The notes below the pieces were generated by a model. That model had not been told where the DNA came from. It worked only from the letters and a program-made list of their open reading frames with translations, and made no database searches. Both the position numbers and the translations under genes were made by a program. A stretch of 64,000 nucleotides of DNA from Streptomyces tibetensis (GTDB lineage Bacteria > Actinomycetota > Actinomycetes > Streptomycetales > Streptomycetaceae). Below are positions 43,372 to 52,893 of the stretch, piece by piece. How positions within the stretch are numbered: the stretch's first letter is position 1; each line of letters opens with the position of its first letter. The stretch lies in contig NZ_SZVW01000031.1 of assembly GCF_007655005.1 (NCBI RefSeq), positions 1 through 64,000 of the forward strand, read 5' to 3'.

Positions 43372-43873
43372 TGCCGTCGTCCTCCGGCAGCGCGCTGTCG
43401 TCCTCCACCACGTGCACGGCTGCCTCCTCCGCGCCGGCCGCCCCGCCGTCGATGCCGACGTCGGAGGCGACGGTCTCCTTCGTCGTGTCGGCGTGGGCAC
43501 CCTCGTCGGGGGCGACCAGACGGCCGGCGCGGGCGGTGCCCGCCTCGGGGTCCACCGGTTCGCCGTCGCCGTCGGGGGTGTCCCCCACGCCGTCCCCGGC
43601 GGGCTCGGCGGACACGTCGGGGACCTCCTGGGACAGCCGTTCGTCGAGGCTCTCGCCCTCGTGCTGCTCGGCCGCGGTGGTGCCACGCTTGGTGACGCCC
43701 AAGGGCTTCTCCGGCGGGGAGTAGCCCTCGTCGAGCGTGTCGTCGTACGTCCGTTCGTCGACGGCGTCCTGCAGGTCCAGCGGCGCGGCGTCCGCCTGCT
43801 CCTCGTTGGTACCGGTGGGCTGGTACGCGTCGTCCGCCATCGGTTCGGGGCGCATCGGTTCCGTGCCCATCAC
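43364..43873 (-). CDS. DUF5709-type acidic protein
   Basis: A 169-residue, highly acidic and probably disordered protein. DERTYDDTLDEGYSPPEKPLGVTKRGTTAAEQHEGESLDERLSQEVPD is the DUF5709 signature stretch (residues about 38-85), found in many Streptomyces proteins of unknown role. The remainder is Glu, Asp, Gly and Ala-rich. The stop lies inside the last hairpin of the repeat array. Start at 43873 (MMGTEP); an ATG at 43870 is equivalent. Confidence 0.8.
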   Translation of the reverse strand: MMGTEPMRPEPMADDAYQPTGTNEEQADAAPLDLQDAVDERTYDDTLDEGYSPPEKPLGVTKRGTTAAEQHEGESLDERLSQEVPDVSAEPAGDGVGDTPDGDGEPVDPEAGTARAGRLVAPDEGAHADTTKETVASDVGIDGGAAGAEEAAVHVVEDDSALPEDDGSV

Positions 43874-44265
43874 TCCTGCCTTCCTGTGTGCTGCTCGGCT
43901 CGTTCGTCTCGCCTGTCCGTTCCGCGTTTCCCGTTACGCGGGCTCTAACCTCGGCGGACGTCCCCCGGAACCGGGAGGGTGCCCGAACGTCGCGCGGGCC
44001 AACAGGAGTTAAAACCCTGGGCAGGCCCGGACATTACCCACCGGTCAATCTTGAAAGCTCAATCAGTACGGCTATCATCACTCGCACACACGGTGTGACC
44101 GGCTGTCGACGCGGCGGCAGCACGGTATCCGCCACCCCTTCTCTCATCGCCACCGGGACCTGGGCCACCCTTTCCTCCGTCCGGCGGCGAGCTCCACCCC
44201 ACCCCCCAACGCCGCCGGGACGGCCTGCCCGCCTCCGGTCGCGGACAAGTGAAAGCAGCGCATCC
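43874..44265. other. Upstream region of the amino-acid permease
   Basis: No gene seen. It carries the permease promoter (listed separately) and a long leader of about 180 bases between promoter and start, rich in CCACC and GCC, with no clear riboswitch fold by eye. Confidence 0.4.
44051..44078 (+). promoter_or_regulatory. Putative sigma-70-type promoter
   Basis: TTGAAA (44051-44056) and TATCAT (44073-44078) are 16 bases apart in a locally AT-rich patch, about 190 bases upstream of the permease ATG. Confidence 0.5.
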
Positions 44266-45735
44266 ATGAGCTACAGCAGGGGCAGAGGGCTGCAGGCCAA
44301 TGTCCTCAGCACGTTCGACACCGTGGTGATGGCGGTCGCGGGCAGCGCCCCGGCGTACTCGCTGGCGGCGACCACCGCCGTGCTGGTCGGCGCGGTGGGT
44401 CTGGCGAGTCCGGCCGCCCTGCTGTACTGCGCGATACCCATGCTGGGCATCGCGCTGGCGTTCAGCTACCTCGGCCGGATCGACGTCAACGCGGGCGCCA
44501 GTTACTCGTGGGTGGGGCGCACGCTCCACCCCTTCCTCGGCTTCATCAGCGGCTGGGCGCTGGTCATCTCGGCGACGATCTTCATGGTGGCCGGGTCGCT
44601 GCCCGCCGGTTCGATGACGCTGGCGCTCTTCGACGACGGTCTCGCGGACAACACCGCGCTGTCCACGGTGGTCGGCGCGGCCTGGTTCCTCGTCATGCTG
44701 GGCGTGGTGCTCGGCGGCGCCCGGCTCACGGTCCGCGCCCAGCTGATCATGTCCGGTGTCGAGCTGGCCGTCCTGGCGTTGTTCGCGGTGCTCGCCTTCT
44801 TCCACACCGGCAACGCCCGCGCCTTCGACTGGTCCTGGCTCGGCTTCTCGCACTTCGACGGCATGGCCGGCTTCGCCTCGGGCGCGCTCATCGCCGCGTT
44901 CTACTACTGGGGCTGGGACGTCACCAGCAACCTCAGCGAGGAGACCCGCAACAGCCGCCGCACGACGGGCCTCGCGGGCCTGATCGGAGTGGGCATCGTG
45001 TTCCTGCTGTTCGAGGTGTTCACCATCGCGGTGAACGTGATCCTATCCTCGAAGCAGATCGAGGAGAACGACGCGAACGTGCTGGCGGTGCTCGGCGAGG
45101 AGATCTGGCCGGGCTGGGGCGGCAAGCTGCTCATCGTGGCCGTGATGCTGTCCACCATCGCCACCCTGGAGACGACGCTGATCCAGGTGACGCGCTCGCT
45201 TTTCGCGATGGGCCGGGACCGTACGATGCCGGCGGCGCTGGGCCGGGTGCACCGGCGGTGGAACACGCCCTGGGTGGCGATCGTGGTGGTCGGGTCGGTG
45301 GCGCTGGTGATGTTCATCGCCTCCAACGCCCTGGGCTCGGTGGGCGACATCCTCTCCGACGCCATCTCGGCGATCGGCCTGCAGATCGCCGTCTACTACG
45401 GTCTCGCGGGACTCGCGGTGGTCGTCGCCTACCGGAAGATGCTGCTGAAGTCCCCGGCCAACTTCCTCTTCGGCGGCCTGTGGCCGCTGTGCGGCGCCCT
45501 GTTCATGTTCTGGGTGTTCGTGGAGTCGCTGGGCGAGCTGAGCACCGCCGCCATCTCGATCGGCATCGGCGGGCTCGCGGTCGGGCTCATCCCGATGCTC
45601 TGGTACTGGAGGCAGGGCAGCGACTACTACCGGCCCGCGAAGCTGGACGCCTCGCGGGCGGTCGAGACGGACTACGTCCCCGACGAACAGGACGCGCACG
45701 CCCGTGTCCACGAGGGTCTGTCCACCGACTTCTGA
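44266..45735 (+). CDS. APC-superfamily amino acid permease
   Basis: A 489-residue, 12-helix amino-acid/polyamine permease. It starts GLQANVLSTFDTVVMAVAGSAPAYSLAATTA (helix 1 unwound region) and contains NAGASYSWVGRTLHPFLGFISGWALV (helix 3) and FYYWGWDVTSNLSEETRNSRR (helix 6-7 region with conserved Glu). The hydrophilic C-terminal tail of 40 residues is cytoplasmic. Substrate is not predictable from sequence alone. The 45746 gene begins ten bases after its stop, probably co-transcribed. Confidence 0.92.
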   Translation: MSYSRGRGLQANVLSTFDTVVMAVAGSAPAYSLAATTAVLVGAVGLASPAALLYCAIPMLGIALAFSYLGRIDVNAGASYSWVGRTLHPFLGFISGWALVISATIFMVAGSLPAGSMTLALFDDGLADNTALSTVVGAAWFLVMLGVVLGGARLTVRAQLIMSGVELAVLALFAVLAFFHTGNARAFDWSWLGFSHFDGMAGFASGALIAAFYYWGWDVTSNLSEETRNSRRTTGLAGLIGVGIVFLLFEVFTIAVNVILSSKQIEENDANVLAVLGEEIWPGWGGKLLIVAVMLSTIATLETTLIQVTRSLFAMGRDRTMPAALGRVHRRWNTPWVAIVVVGSVALVMFIASNALGSVGDILSDAISAIGLQIAVYYGLAGLAVVVAYRKMLLKSPANFLFGGLWPLCGALFMFWVFVESLGELSTAAISIGIGGLAVGLIPMLWYWRQGSDYYRPAKLDASRAVETDYVPDEQDAHARVHEGLSTDF

Positions 45736-45745
45736 GGGGGACCCG

Positions 45746-46714
45746 ATGGCACGCGGTCTCAGACGCGGTTTCACTCCCGACTTCGACCCCGACTGCGGGG
45801 ACACCGACCTCACCTCCGCCCGCCAGGACGTCGTGATCGGCCGCTGGCAGGGGCTGCGGGACCTCCTGGGCGCCACCGGCCGCGACTGGACGGCCCGGGG
45901 GCACCGGATCCGGCAGCTCGCGCAGGTGTGCGCGGGCAGTTCGACGGTGGAGTCCTGGCTCTCGGCCGACGCCCACAGCGCCGACGCGTTGGTGCTGCGG
46001 GCGGCGACGGAGACCGCCCGCACCTTCAACATGGCCATCGCGGCGGGGCGGGGCGTGCCGATCGACCAGCACCGCGTGGACGCGACGGTACTGGCCTGCC
46101 TTACGGCGACGGAGGCACACCCGGAGGACCCGACGCCGTGGGTGTCGCTGATCTCGGTGGCGCGCCTGTACCCGAAGGGCGTGCGCCGACAGGAACTGGG
46201 GCGCTGGTGGGACGAGTTGCACGGCCGGGATCCCTACAGCGTCGAGGGACACCTTCAGGTGCTCCACTACTACTCGGCGCGCTGGCACGGCACACACGGC
46301 CTGATGTACGACTTCGCCCGGGACGCGGCCGGAGTGGCGCCGCCCGGCTGTCCGCTGCCGGTACTGGTGCAGTACGCCCGGGTCGAGGAGTACCGCTTCG
46401 CCCTGGACGCGGCGCAGGGCAGGCAGTCCGCCGTGGGCCTCTCACAGCACTGGAACCACGACGGTGCGTCGAGCGACCTGCGGCGAACCTGGCAGCGCTG
46501 GGTCATGGGCCGGACGCAGAGCGGTATCGCGCCCGGTGAACTGCGCGACTTCAACTACCTGGCCCACGCGGCCTGCTCCGCCGGCGCCACGGACATCGCA
46601 GGCGTCCTGATGGGCATGCTGGGACCCCGCGCGACGCGCACGCCGTGGTCGTACACGGGGGATGCGGAGAAACAGATCACCAAGTGGCGCAAGGAGCTGC
46701 GGCTGGGGGCGTGA
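45746..46714 (+). CDS. Conserved-looking protein of unknown function, 322 aa
   Basis: A soluble, largely alpha-helical 322-residue protein, with repeated pairs of helices around residues 75-230 that resemble TPR-like packing (TPWVSLISVARLYP, PYSVEGHLQVLHYYSARW). No catalytic motif is seen. GAGGGGGA precedes the ATG at 45746, and the ten-base gap to the permease gene suggests a shared transcript. I do not recognise a family with a known role. It converges with the NiCoT gene seven bases later. Confidence 0.78.
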   Translation: MARGLRRGFTPDFDPDCGDTDLTSARQDVVIGRWQGLRDLLGATGRDWTARGHRIRQLAQVCAGSSTVESWLSADAHSADALVLRAATETARTFNMAIAAGRGVPIDQHRVDATVLACLTATEAHPEDPTPWVSLISVARLYPKGVRRQELGRWWDELHGRDPYSVEGHLQVLHYYSARWHGTHGLMYDFARDAAGVAPPGCPLPVLVQYARVEEYRFALDAAQGRQSAVGLSQHWNHDGASSDLRRTWQRWVMGRTQSGIAPGELRDFNYLAHAACSAGATDIAGVLMGMLGPRATRTPWSYTGDAEKQITKWRKELRLGA

Positions 46715-46721
46715 GCGTCCG

Positions 46722-47873
46722 CTAGGAACCCTCCGGCCCGGCCAGGTCGCCCGACCACTTCTCCTCGATGCGTCCGACTCTCCACACCACCAGCGCCACC
46801 ACCCAGGTGGCGAAGAACAGGGCGACGACGACGTAGCCGAGGATGTTGAGGTCCAGGCCGGAGATCCGATCCCAGAAGGGACCGTGCAGGTCGAGCCGTT
46901 CGGCGAGGAGGCCGAGGAGTTCGACCGTGCCGATGAGGAGGGCCACGGCGACGGACAGGCCGGTGATGGTGAGGTTGTAGTAGACCTTGCGGACCGGCTT
47001 GGAGAAGGCCCAGCCGTAGGCGAAGTTCATGAACGAGCCGTCGATGGTGTCGAGCAGGCACATCCCGGCGGCGAACAGGACGGGCAGGCACAGGATCGCG
47101 TACCAGGGCAGTCCGGAGGCGGCGCCGGAGCCGGCCAGGACGAGCAGGGCGATCTCGGTGGCGGTGTCGAAGCCGAGGCCGAACAGCAGGCCCAGCGGGT
47201 ACATGTGCCAGGGCTTGGAGACCGACTTCATGACGCGGCCCAGCAGGCGGTTCATGAACCCGCGGTTGTTCAGCTGTTCCTCCAGGGCGGCCTCGTCGTA
47301 GCGGCCCGAGCGCATGGCGCGGAACACCTTCCAGATGCCGGCCAGGACGACGAGGTTGACGGCCGCGATGAGGTAGAGGAACGTGCCGGAGACGGTCGTG
47401 CCGATCAGGCCGGTGACGTCGTGCAGGGCGGAGCCGTCGTCACGGACCGGCCCGGCCAGGGTCTTCACGCCGAGGGTGAGCAGGAAGGCCAGGGCGAAGA
47501 CGACGCTGGAGTGGCCGAGGGAGAACCAGAAGCCCACGGACAGCGGCCGCTGCCCCTCCCCCATCAGCTTGCGGGTGGTGTTGTCGATGGCGGCGATGTG
47601 GTCGGCGTCGAAGGCGTGCCGCATGCCGAGCGTGTACGCGGTGACGCCGATGCCGACGCCGAAGGTCTGCGTACCGATCGCGTGGTGCTCCGGCGCGACG
47701 ATCGCGACGAGGGTGAACCAGCCGATCACGTGCAGGGCCAGGATGAAGGCCGCCATCCCCCCGACCCTGGTCCACTCCCGCCGCGTCATGGAGGTGCGGA
47801 CGCGGTGCCAGGCCGTGCGCTGGGCGGGGGCCGGGGCGGGGAGGGGCGGAGTGGACTCAGGGGCGGCCGTCAT
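46722..47873 (-). CDS. NiCoT-family nickel/cobalt transporter
   Basis: A 383-residue, eight-helix permease of the HoxN/NixA/NicT family. The metal-site signature HAFDADHIAAIDNTTRK in helix 2 is intact (His, Asp, Asp, His). The further family motifs LGHSSVVFALAFLL, LGFDTATEIALL and GMCLLDTIDGSFM are present. It imports Ni2+ and/or Co2+; the two cannot be separated by eye. It is single-gene, with no urease, hydrogenase or Ni-SOD genes nearby. Confidence 0.94.
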   Translation of the reverse strand: MTAAPESTPPLPAPAPAQRTAWHRVRTSMTRREWTRVGGMAAFILALHVIGWFTLVAIVAPEHHAIGTQTFGVGIGVTAYTLGMRHAFDADHIAAIDNTTRKLMGEGQRPLSVGFWFSLGHSSVVFALAFLLTLGVKTLAGPVRDDGSALHDVTGLIGTTVSGTFLYLIAAVNLVVLAGIWKVFRAMRSGRYDEAALEEQLNNRGFMNRLLGRVMKSVSKPWHMYPLGLLFGLGFDTATEIALLVLAGSGAASGLPWYAILCLPVLFAAGMCLLDTIDGSFMNFAYGWAFSKPVRKVYYNLTITGLSVAVALLIGTVELLGLLAERLDLHGPFWDRISGLDLNILGYVVVALFFATWVVALVVWRVGRIEEKWSGDLAGPEGS

Positions 47874-47938
47874 CGGGGGGAGGGTCTTTCTCTCGGACGG
47901 ACGGCTGCGGTGAACAGCCTTGTGCCATCCTGCGGTAC

Positions 47939-47955
47939 CTGCAAGTCATGTGCAG
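47939..47955. promoter_or_regulatory. Small inverted repeat upstream of NiCoT gene
   Basis: CTGCA and TGCAG around AGTCATG, 66 bases upstream of the transporter start. It could be a metal-repressor site, but it does not clearly match the Nur or NikR boxes I know. Confidence 0.25.
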
Positions 47956-48032
47956 TAAAGCCCGTGACAGGTCTTGTCCATGGAACCGAAAACTCCGCCG
48001 GACCGGCCCAGGGCAGCCCGGTCGGCCGGGTG

Positions 48033-48881
48033 TCAGACCTCGGCGTTCGGTCCGTCGGGCCGGCTGTGGCGCTGCTCGACCATCTCTCGGCTCAGCTCCT
48101 CCGTCTCCGTCTGGGCCAGCCGCTCGAAGCCGTCCTCGGTGATGACCGAGACGATCGGGTAGATGCGGCGGGTGAGGTCGGGGCCACCGGTCGCCGCGTC
48201 GTCGTCCGCCGCGTCGTACAGCGCCTGCAGGGCCGCCAGAGCCGCCTCGCGGCGGGACATGCCCGTGCGGTACAGCTTCTTCAACGCGCCCCGGGCGTAC
48301 GGCGATCCGGAGCCCTCGGCGTGGAAGCCGAACTTCTCGTAGCGGCCGCCGACGACGTCGAAGGAGAAGATGCGGCCCTGCTCCCCCTCGGGGGCCGTGG
48401 GGTCGTAGCCGGCGAGCAGCGGAACGACCGCGAGGCCCTGCATGGCCTGGCCCAGGTTGTCGCGGATCATGGTGGCGAGCCGGGTCGCCTTCCCGGCGAG
48501 GGTCATGGGGGTGCCCTCGATCTTCTCGAAGTGCGCCAGCTCGACCTGGTACAGCCTCACCATGTCCACCGCGAGCCCGACCGTGCCCGCGAAGGCGACC
48601 GCGCAGTGGTCGTCCGCGGGGTGCACCTTCTCCAGGTCTCGCTGGGCGATCAGGTTGCCCATCGTCGCCCGCCGGTCGCCCGCGATGAGTACGCCGTCCC
48701 GGTAGGTGAGGGCCAGGACGGTCGTGCCGTGCGGGGCGCCCTCGGCGCGGACGCCGTCCGGCAGGACGCGACGGGTGTTCAGCAGCTCGGGGCGGTGGGC
48801 CGCCAGGAAGTCGGTGAAGGACGAGGAGCCCGGGGTGAAGAACTCTTCGCCCAGCCTGCCCTCGTGGTCGCTCGCCACCAT
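48033..48881 (-). CDS. prcB: 20S proteasome beta subunit, solitary copy
   Basis: A 282-residue proteasome beta subunit closely patterned on actinobacterial PrcB. The propeptide carries the TPGSSSFTDFL motif, followed by HGTTVLALTYRDGVLIAGDR. Cleavage at Gly52/Thr53 would expose Thr53 as nucleophile, with Asp69 and Lys85 at the Asp17/Lys33 positions, so it looks catalytically intact. Normally prcB precedes prcA in a cluster with pup, dop and arc; none is present here, and both neighbours are unrelated. It is therefore probably an extra, divergent copy that would need alpha subunits from the main locus. Confidence 0.93.
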   Translation of the reverse strand: MVASDHEGRLGEEFFTPGSSSFTDFLAAHRPELLNTRRVLPDGVRAEGAPHGTTVLALTYRDGVLIAGDRRATMGNLIAQRDLEKVHPADDHCAVAFAGTVGLAVDMVRLYQVELAHFEKIEGTPMTLAGKATRLATMIRDNLGQAMQGLAVVPLLAGYDPTAPEGEQGRIFSFDVVGGRYEKFGFHAEGSGSPYARGALKKLYRTGMSRREAALAALQALYDAADDDAATGGPDLTRRIYPIVSVITEDGFERLAQTETEELSREMVEQRHSRPDGPNAEV

Positions 48882-48902
48882 GCCGTTCCCCCTCGATCGT
48901 GA

Positions 48903-48938
48903 CCGCCCGCCCGACTCCTACCTGAGTCGGGCGGGCGG
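48903..48938. terminator. Terminator of the glycosyltransferase gene
   Basis: Perfect 15-base arms CCGCCCGCCCGACTC and GAGTCGGGCGGGCGG around CTACCT, directly downstream of the 48957 gene on the minus strand. Confidence 0.8.
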
Positions 48939-48956
48939 GAAACACCGTCGGCGGTG

Positions 48957-50435
48957 TCAGCGGCCCGGTGCCACGCGGACGTCCAGGTCCGAGATCCGGT
49001 GGACGGGCCAGGACCGCGCGTAGCGAGGTGGCGTGCCGCCGGCCGGTGCCACGTGTGCGACCGGGCGACGCTCCGCGGTGCGCAGGATGTCCGCCGCGGT
49101 GGTGTTCTCGTTGTGTCCGGACGTCGCCCCCGAGGAGCAGCCGGTGTAGTAGCCGATCGGGATGGCCTCCTGACCGGTGAGCAGACAGGGGGCGCGGACA
49201 CCGAGCCGGTGCAGGGCGTCGGCGGTGCGGCCCCAGTCACGGCGGCTCTCGGCGTTGCGGGACACGGCGCCGTCCAGCACGGCGAGCTGTGTCGCGAGAT
49301 GCCCGGCCAGGGCGAGCGCGACGAGCGGCGCGGCCACCGGGCGCCACGCTCCGCCCGGGGCCCTGACCAGGTGCCACAGCGCGTCGGCGACCGGGATCGC
49401 GAGCAGCGCGTAGGCCGGCTGGAGGAAGCGGGGCGCCGCGTAGCCGATCATGAAGAGGTACGGCAGCGCGGCGGTGGTCGCGCAGACCAGTGGGACCAGG
49501 GTCCGCTCCAGGCGCCGGGCCCGGGCCGCGAGGGCCAGTCCGAGACCGGCCAGGACGGGCAGGGCGAACCACCAGGCGGTGACCGCAGGGCTGGGCGTGG
49601 ACCCGGTGCACGGCCGGCACAGGGTTCGTCCGCCCAGGCTGCGCAGCTGGTCGTCGACGGCGATCTGCCAGCCCAGTCCGCCCTGGATCCGGGAGGCCTC
49701 CGCCAACCGCTCGCCCAGCCCGCCGTAGCTCGCGTACGCCTCGATCACCCACGGAACGGCGCCCGCCGCCAGACCCGCCACGAGCGCGAGGAGGAGTCGC
49801 TGACGGCGGCGCGCCAGGGCGAGGACGAGCAGCGGCAGGGCCAGGTAGACCGCGTCGGTGGGGCGCATCCACGCCATGAGGGCGGCCCCGGCCGCGAGAC
49901 CCCACAGGAGCACCGGGGCGGGACGCTCCTCCCGAGCCCGCAGGAAGCAGCCGACGCCGGTCAGGGCGCCGATCGCGACCCAGTAGTTGGGCATGGCCTG
50001 CGGGCCGTAGAAGAGGGTCATCCACAGCGAGGCGAAGAGGGCACCGCCGAGGACCAGGACGCGGGTCGGGAAGAGACCCCGCCAGGCGCACAGGGCCAGG
50101 TGGAGGGCGAGACCGGACAGCAGGGCGAGGTAGACGCGCAGCAGCGGGACGGACGACGACCAGGACGCGACCGGCGCCACCAGCAGCGAGACGCCGCGGG
50201 AGCGGGGGGCACTGAAGAAGGCCGCGGGGTGGCGCGAGGTGACCTGGCTGACGTAGACGATCTCGTCCCAGCCGAGGCCCAGGACGGGCCGGACGAGGAC
50301 GAGCTGCGCGAGGACGAAGACGGCGGCCAGGACGGCGAGCGGCCGGTTGCCGCGCGCCCATGAAGCGGCGCGCGGCCCGGCCGCCTGTTCGCGTCTTCGC
50401 CTGCGGACGAGGATGGCGTTCGCGCCATCAGGCAT
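48957..50435 (-). CDS. Polytopic membrane protein, GT-C glycosyltransferase-like
   Basis: A 492-residue membrane protein with about ten to eleven hydrophobic segments. The first periplasmic loop LGWDEIVYVSQVTSRHPAAFF contains the acidic pair (DE) expected of GT-C mannosyl/arabinosyl transferases that use polyprenyl-phosphate sugars. A large soluble C-terminal part of about 110 residues ends ISDLDVRVAPG. The ATG at 50435 (AAGGGG seven bases upstream) is preferred over 50474. The donor and acceptor are unknown. It stands alone between terminators. Confidence 0.72.
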   Translation of the reverse strand: MPDGANAILVRRRRREQAAGPRAASWARGNRPLAVLAAVFVLAQLVLVRPVLGLGWDEIVYVSQVTSRHPAAFFSAPRSRGVSLLVAPVASWSSSVPLLRVYLALLSGLALHLALCAWRGLFPTRVLVLGGALFASLWMTLFYGPQAMPNYWVAIGALTGVGCFLRAREERPAPVLLWGLAAGAALMAWMRPTDAVYLALPLLVLALARRRQRLLLALVAGLAAGAVPWVIEAYASYGGLGERLAEASRIQGGLGWQIAVDDQLRSLGGRTLCRPCTGSTPSPAVTAWWFALPVLAGLGLALAARARRLERTLVPLVCATTAALPYLFMIGYAAPRFLQPAYALLAIPVADALWHLVRAPGGAWRPVAAPLVALALAGHLATQLAVLDGAVSRNAESRRDWGRTADALHRLGVRAPCLLTGQEAIPIGYYTGCSSGATSGHNENTTAADILRTAERRPVAHVAPAGGTPPRYARSWPVHRISDLDVRVAPGR

Positions 50436-50521
50436 GTTCCGCCCCTTACCCCGATGATCGGAAAACACGATCAAGCTAACCCGCGGGGCGGGGAGGTACA
50501 GGGCGGAACTCGGCCAAGTGC

Positions 50522-50542
50522 CTGACCCGTGGCAAGGGTCAG
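50522..50542 (-). terminator. Hairpin at the GH65 stop
   Basis: Arms CTGACCC and GGGTCAG around GTGGCAA, overlapping the stop codon of the GH65 gene. Confidence 0.45.
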
Positions 50543-52893
50543 CGGGCGTGCGGGGCGCGGTGCGGAGGCTGGCTCGGGGCCGGGCGGTGGGTCAGCTCGG
50601 GAATCGGCCGGGAGACGGGGGCGTCCTCGCTCACCGTGAGCTCGGTGCCGTGGTGCCGGATGGTCAGGGGCATCCCGGACTTCAGGGTGTAGGTGGCCTG
50701 GTCGGAGGTCAGTTCCACACGCAGGCACCGGTCGAGGAAGCCCACCGTGAAGGCGAGCCGGCTGTACCGCTCGGGCAGGCGGGGCGCGAACCGCAGGGCA
50801 CCGTCGCTGCACCGCATGCCGCCGAAACCTGCGACCAGCGCCATCCAGGTGCCCGCCAGCGAGGCGATGTGCAGGCCGTCGCGGGTGTTGTGCTCCAGGT
50901 CGCCCAGGTCCATGAGCGCCGCTTCGGTCGTGTAGTCGGCGGCCAGGTCGAGGTGGCCGGAGCGGGCTGCCATGACGGCCTGGACGCAGGCGGACAGGGA
51001 GGAGTCGCGGACGGTCAGCGGCTCGTAGTACGCGAAGTTGCGGGCGATCTGCTCCTCGTCGAAGTACTCCTCGAAGAAGGCGCCGCAGGTGTACATCGCC
51101 AGCACCAGGTCCGCCTGCTTGATGACCTGTTTGCGGTACAGGTCGAAGTAGGGGAAGTGCAGCATCAGGGGGTACTGGTCCGGGCCGGTGCGGTCGAAGT
51201 CCCAGCGCTGGTAGCGGGTGAAGCCAGAGTGCTGCTCGTGGACGCCGAGTTCGTCGTTGTAGGGGACGTTCATGGCCTCCGCGGCGTCCCGCCAGGCGGC
51301 CCGCTCCTCCTCGTCGGCGCCGAGCCGTGCGGCCTCGTCGGGGTGGCGCTTGCACGCGTCGGCGGCGGCCAGCAGGTTCGCCCGGGCCATGAGGTTGGTG
51401 TAGGTGTTGTCGTCGGCGATGGCGCTGTACTCGTCCGGTCCGGTGACGCCGTCGATGTGGAAGACGCCCCGGTCGTCGTGGTGACCGAGGGAGCGCCACA
51501 GGCGGGCGGTCTCCACCAGCAGCTCCACGCCGACCTCGCGTTCGAAGGTCTCGTCGCCGGTGACGGCCACGTACCGCACGACGGCGTCGGCGATGTCGGC
51601 GCCCACATGGAAGGCGGCCGTGCCGGCCGGCCAGTAGGCGGAGCCCTCCGAACCCTCGATGGTCCGCCAGGGGAACGCGGCTCCGCGCAGGCCGAGTTGG
51701 GTGGCGCGTTCCCGGGCGGCGGGCAGGGTGTCGAGGCGCCAGCGCAGGGCCTCCGCGGCGGACTTCGGCGCGGTGTAGGTCAGCAGGGACAGCACGAACG
51801 CCTCGGTGTCCCAGAAGGCGTGGCCGTCGTAGCCGGAGCCGGTGAGTCCCTTGGCGGGGATGGCGCGCTGTTCGGCGCGGGCGCCGGCCTGGAGGACGTG
51901 GAAGAGGGCGAAGCGAACGGCCTGCTGGAGCTCCTCGTCGCCGTCGATCTCGACGTCGGCACGCGCCCAGAACTCGTCGAGGTAGGCCCGCTGGTCCTCC
52001 AGGAGTCCCTGCCAGCCGCTGTGTCCGGCCGCCGCCAGGGCCGCCTCGACCTGGTCGCTCATCGCGGGCCGGGAACGGACGCCGGACCAGCCGTGCGCGA
52101 CCAGCTTCTCCACGCGCAGCCGCTCCCCCGGTTCCAGGACGGAGGTGACGGTCAGCCGGGCCACGTCCACGTTGGACTCGCTGCTCGTGGTGGTCCGTTC
52201 GGGGCCGGTGACGGTGTGGTCGGCGGCCACGGCGACCCTGAGGCCGCTGCGGCGGGTGCGGTGGATCAGGCGCAGCCGGCTGCCCGTGGCGAGGTCCTCC
52301 TCCGGTTCCAGCGGCGACTTCAGCGCCTTGGCGGCGCGCGGGTCGCCGTCCGGCTCGGGCAGGCTCTCGTTGGCGACGAGTTCCGACTGGACGACCACAC
52401 GGGTCCGGCTGTCGACGGGCTCCACCTCGTAGGCGACGGCGGCTATCGCGCGCTGGGTGAGGGACACCAGGCGGGTGGAGCGCACCCGGACGGTCGAGCC
52501 GGCCGGTGAGGTCCATTCGCAGACCCGCTCCAGGACGCCCCGCCGCAGGTCGAGGGTCCGCTCGTGGGTGACGAGCCGCCCGTAGCGCAGGTCGAACGGC
52601 TCGTCGTCGACGAGAAGCCGCAGCACCTTGCCGTTGGTGACGTTGATGGACGTCTGGCCGGACTCGGGGTAGCCGTAGCCGGCCTCGGCGTACGGCAGCG
52701 GATGCAGTTCGTGGACGCCGTTGAGGTAGGAGCCGGGCAGGCCGTGGGGTTCGCCCTCGTCGAGGTTGCCGCGCCAGCCGACGTGCCCGTTGGACAGGGC
52801 GAACACGGACTCGCTCTGCGCCAGGACGTCGAGGTTGAGTTCCGTCTCGCGTACGGTCCAGGGCTCGACGTTGTACGCCCGCTGTGCGATCAC
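50539..52893 (-). CDS. GH65 disaccharide phosphorylase/hydrolase
   Basis: A 784-residue glycoside hydrolase family 65 enzyme: an N-terminal beta-sandwich (ESVFALSNGHVGWRGNLDEGEPHG), a catalytic (alpha/alpha)6 barrel and a C-terminal beta-sheet. The catalytic acid is Glu488 in TGPDEYSAIADDN. GYDGHAFWDTEAFVLSLL and KQADLVLAMY are further barrel motifs. Family members phosphorolyse maltose, trehalose, kojibiose or nigerose to beta-glucose 1-phosphate plus glucose. The four-base overlap with a beta-phosphoglucomutase-like gene strongly favours a phosphorylase over a hydrolase. Which disaccharide is used cannot be told. Confidence 0.93.
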   Translation of the reverse strand: MIAQRAYNVEPWTVRETELNLDVLAQSESVFALSNGHVGWRGNLDEGEPHGLPGSYLNGVHELHPLPYAEAGYGYPESGQTSINVTNGKVLRLLVDDEPFDLRYGRLVTHERTLDLRRGVLERVCEWTSPAGSTVRVRSTRLVSLTQRAIAAVAYEVEPVDSRTRVVVQSELVANESLPEPDGDPRAAKALKSPLEPEEDLATGSRLRLIHRTRRSGLRVAVAADHTVTGPERTTTSSESNVDVARLTVTSVLEPGERLRVEKLVAHGWSGVRSRPAMSDQVEAALAAAGHSGWQGLLEDQRAYLDEFWARADVEIDGDEELQQAVRFALFHVLQAGARAEQRAIPAKGLTGSGYDGHAFWDTEAFVLSLLTYTAPKSAAEALRWRLDTLPAARERATQLGLRGAAFPWRTIEGSEGSAYWPAGTAAFHVGADIADAVVRYVAVTGDETFEREVGVELLVETARLWRSLGHHDDRGVFHIDGVTGPDEYSAIADDNTYTNLMARANLLAAADACKRHPDEAARLGADEEERAAWRDAAEAMNVPYNDELGVHEQHSGFTRYQRWDFDRTGPDQYPLMLHFPYFDLYRKQVIKQADLVLAMYTCGAFFEEYFDEEQIARNFAYYEPLTVRDSSLSACVQAVMAARSGHLDLAADYTTEAALMDLGDLEHNTRDGLHIASLAGTWMALVAGFGGMRCSDGALRFAPRLPERYSRLAFTVGFLDRCLRVELTSDQATYTLKSGMPLTIRHHGTELTVSEDAPVSRPIPELTHRPAPSQPPHRAPHAR

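Noticed and set aside
47874..48032. Nur box or cobalamin riboswitch upstream of the NiCoT gene
   Set aside because: Only a short CTGCA/TGCAG repeat is seen. No clear Nur consensus and no B12-box-like segment could be found by eye.
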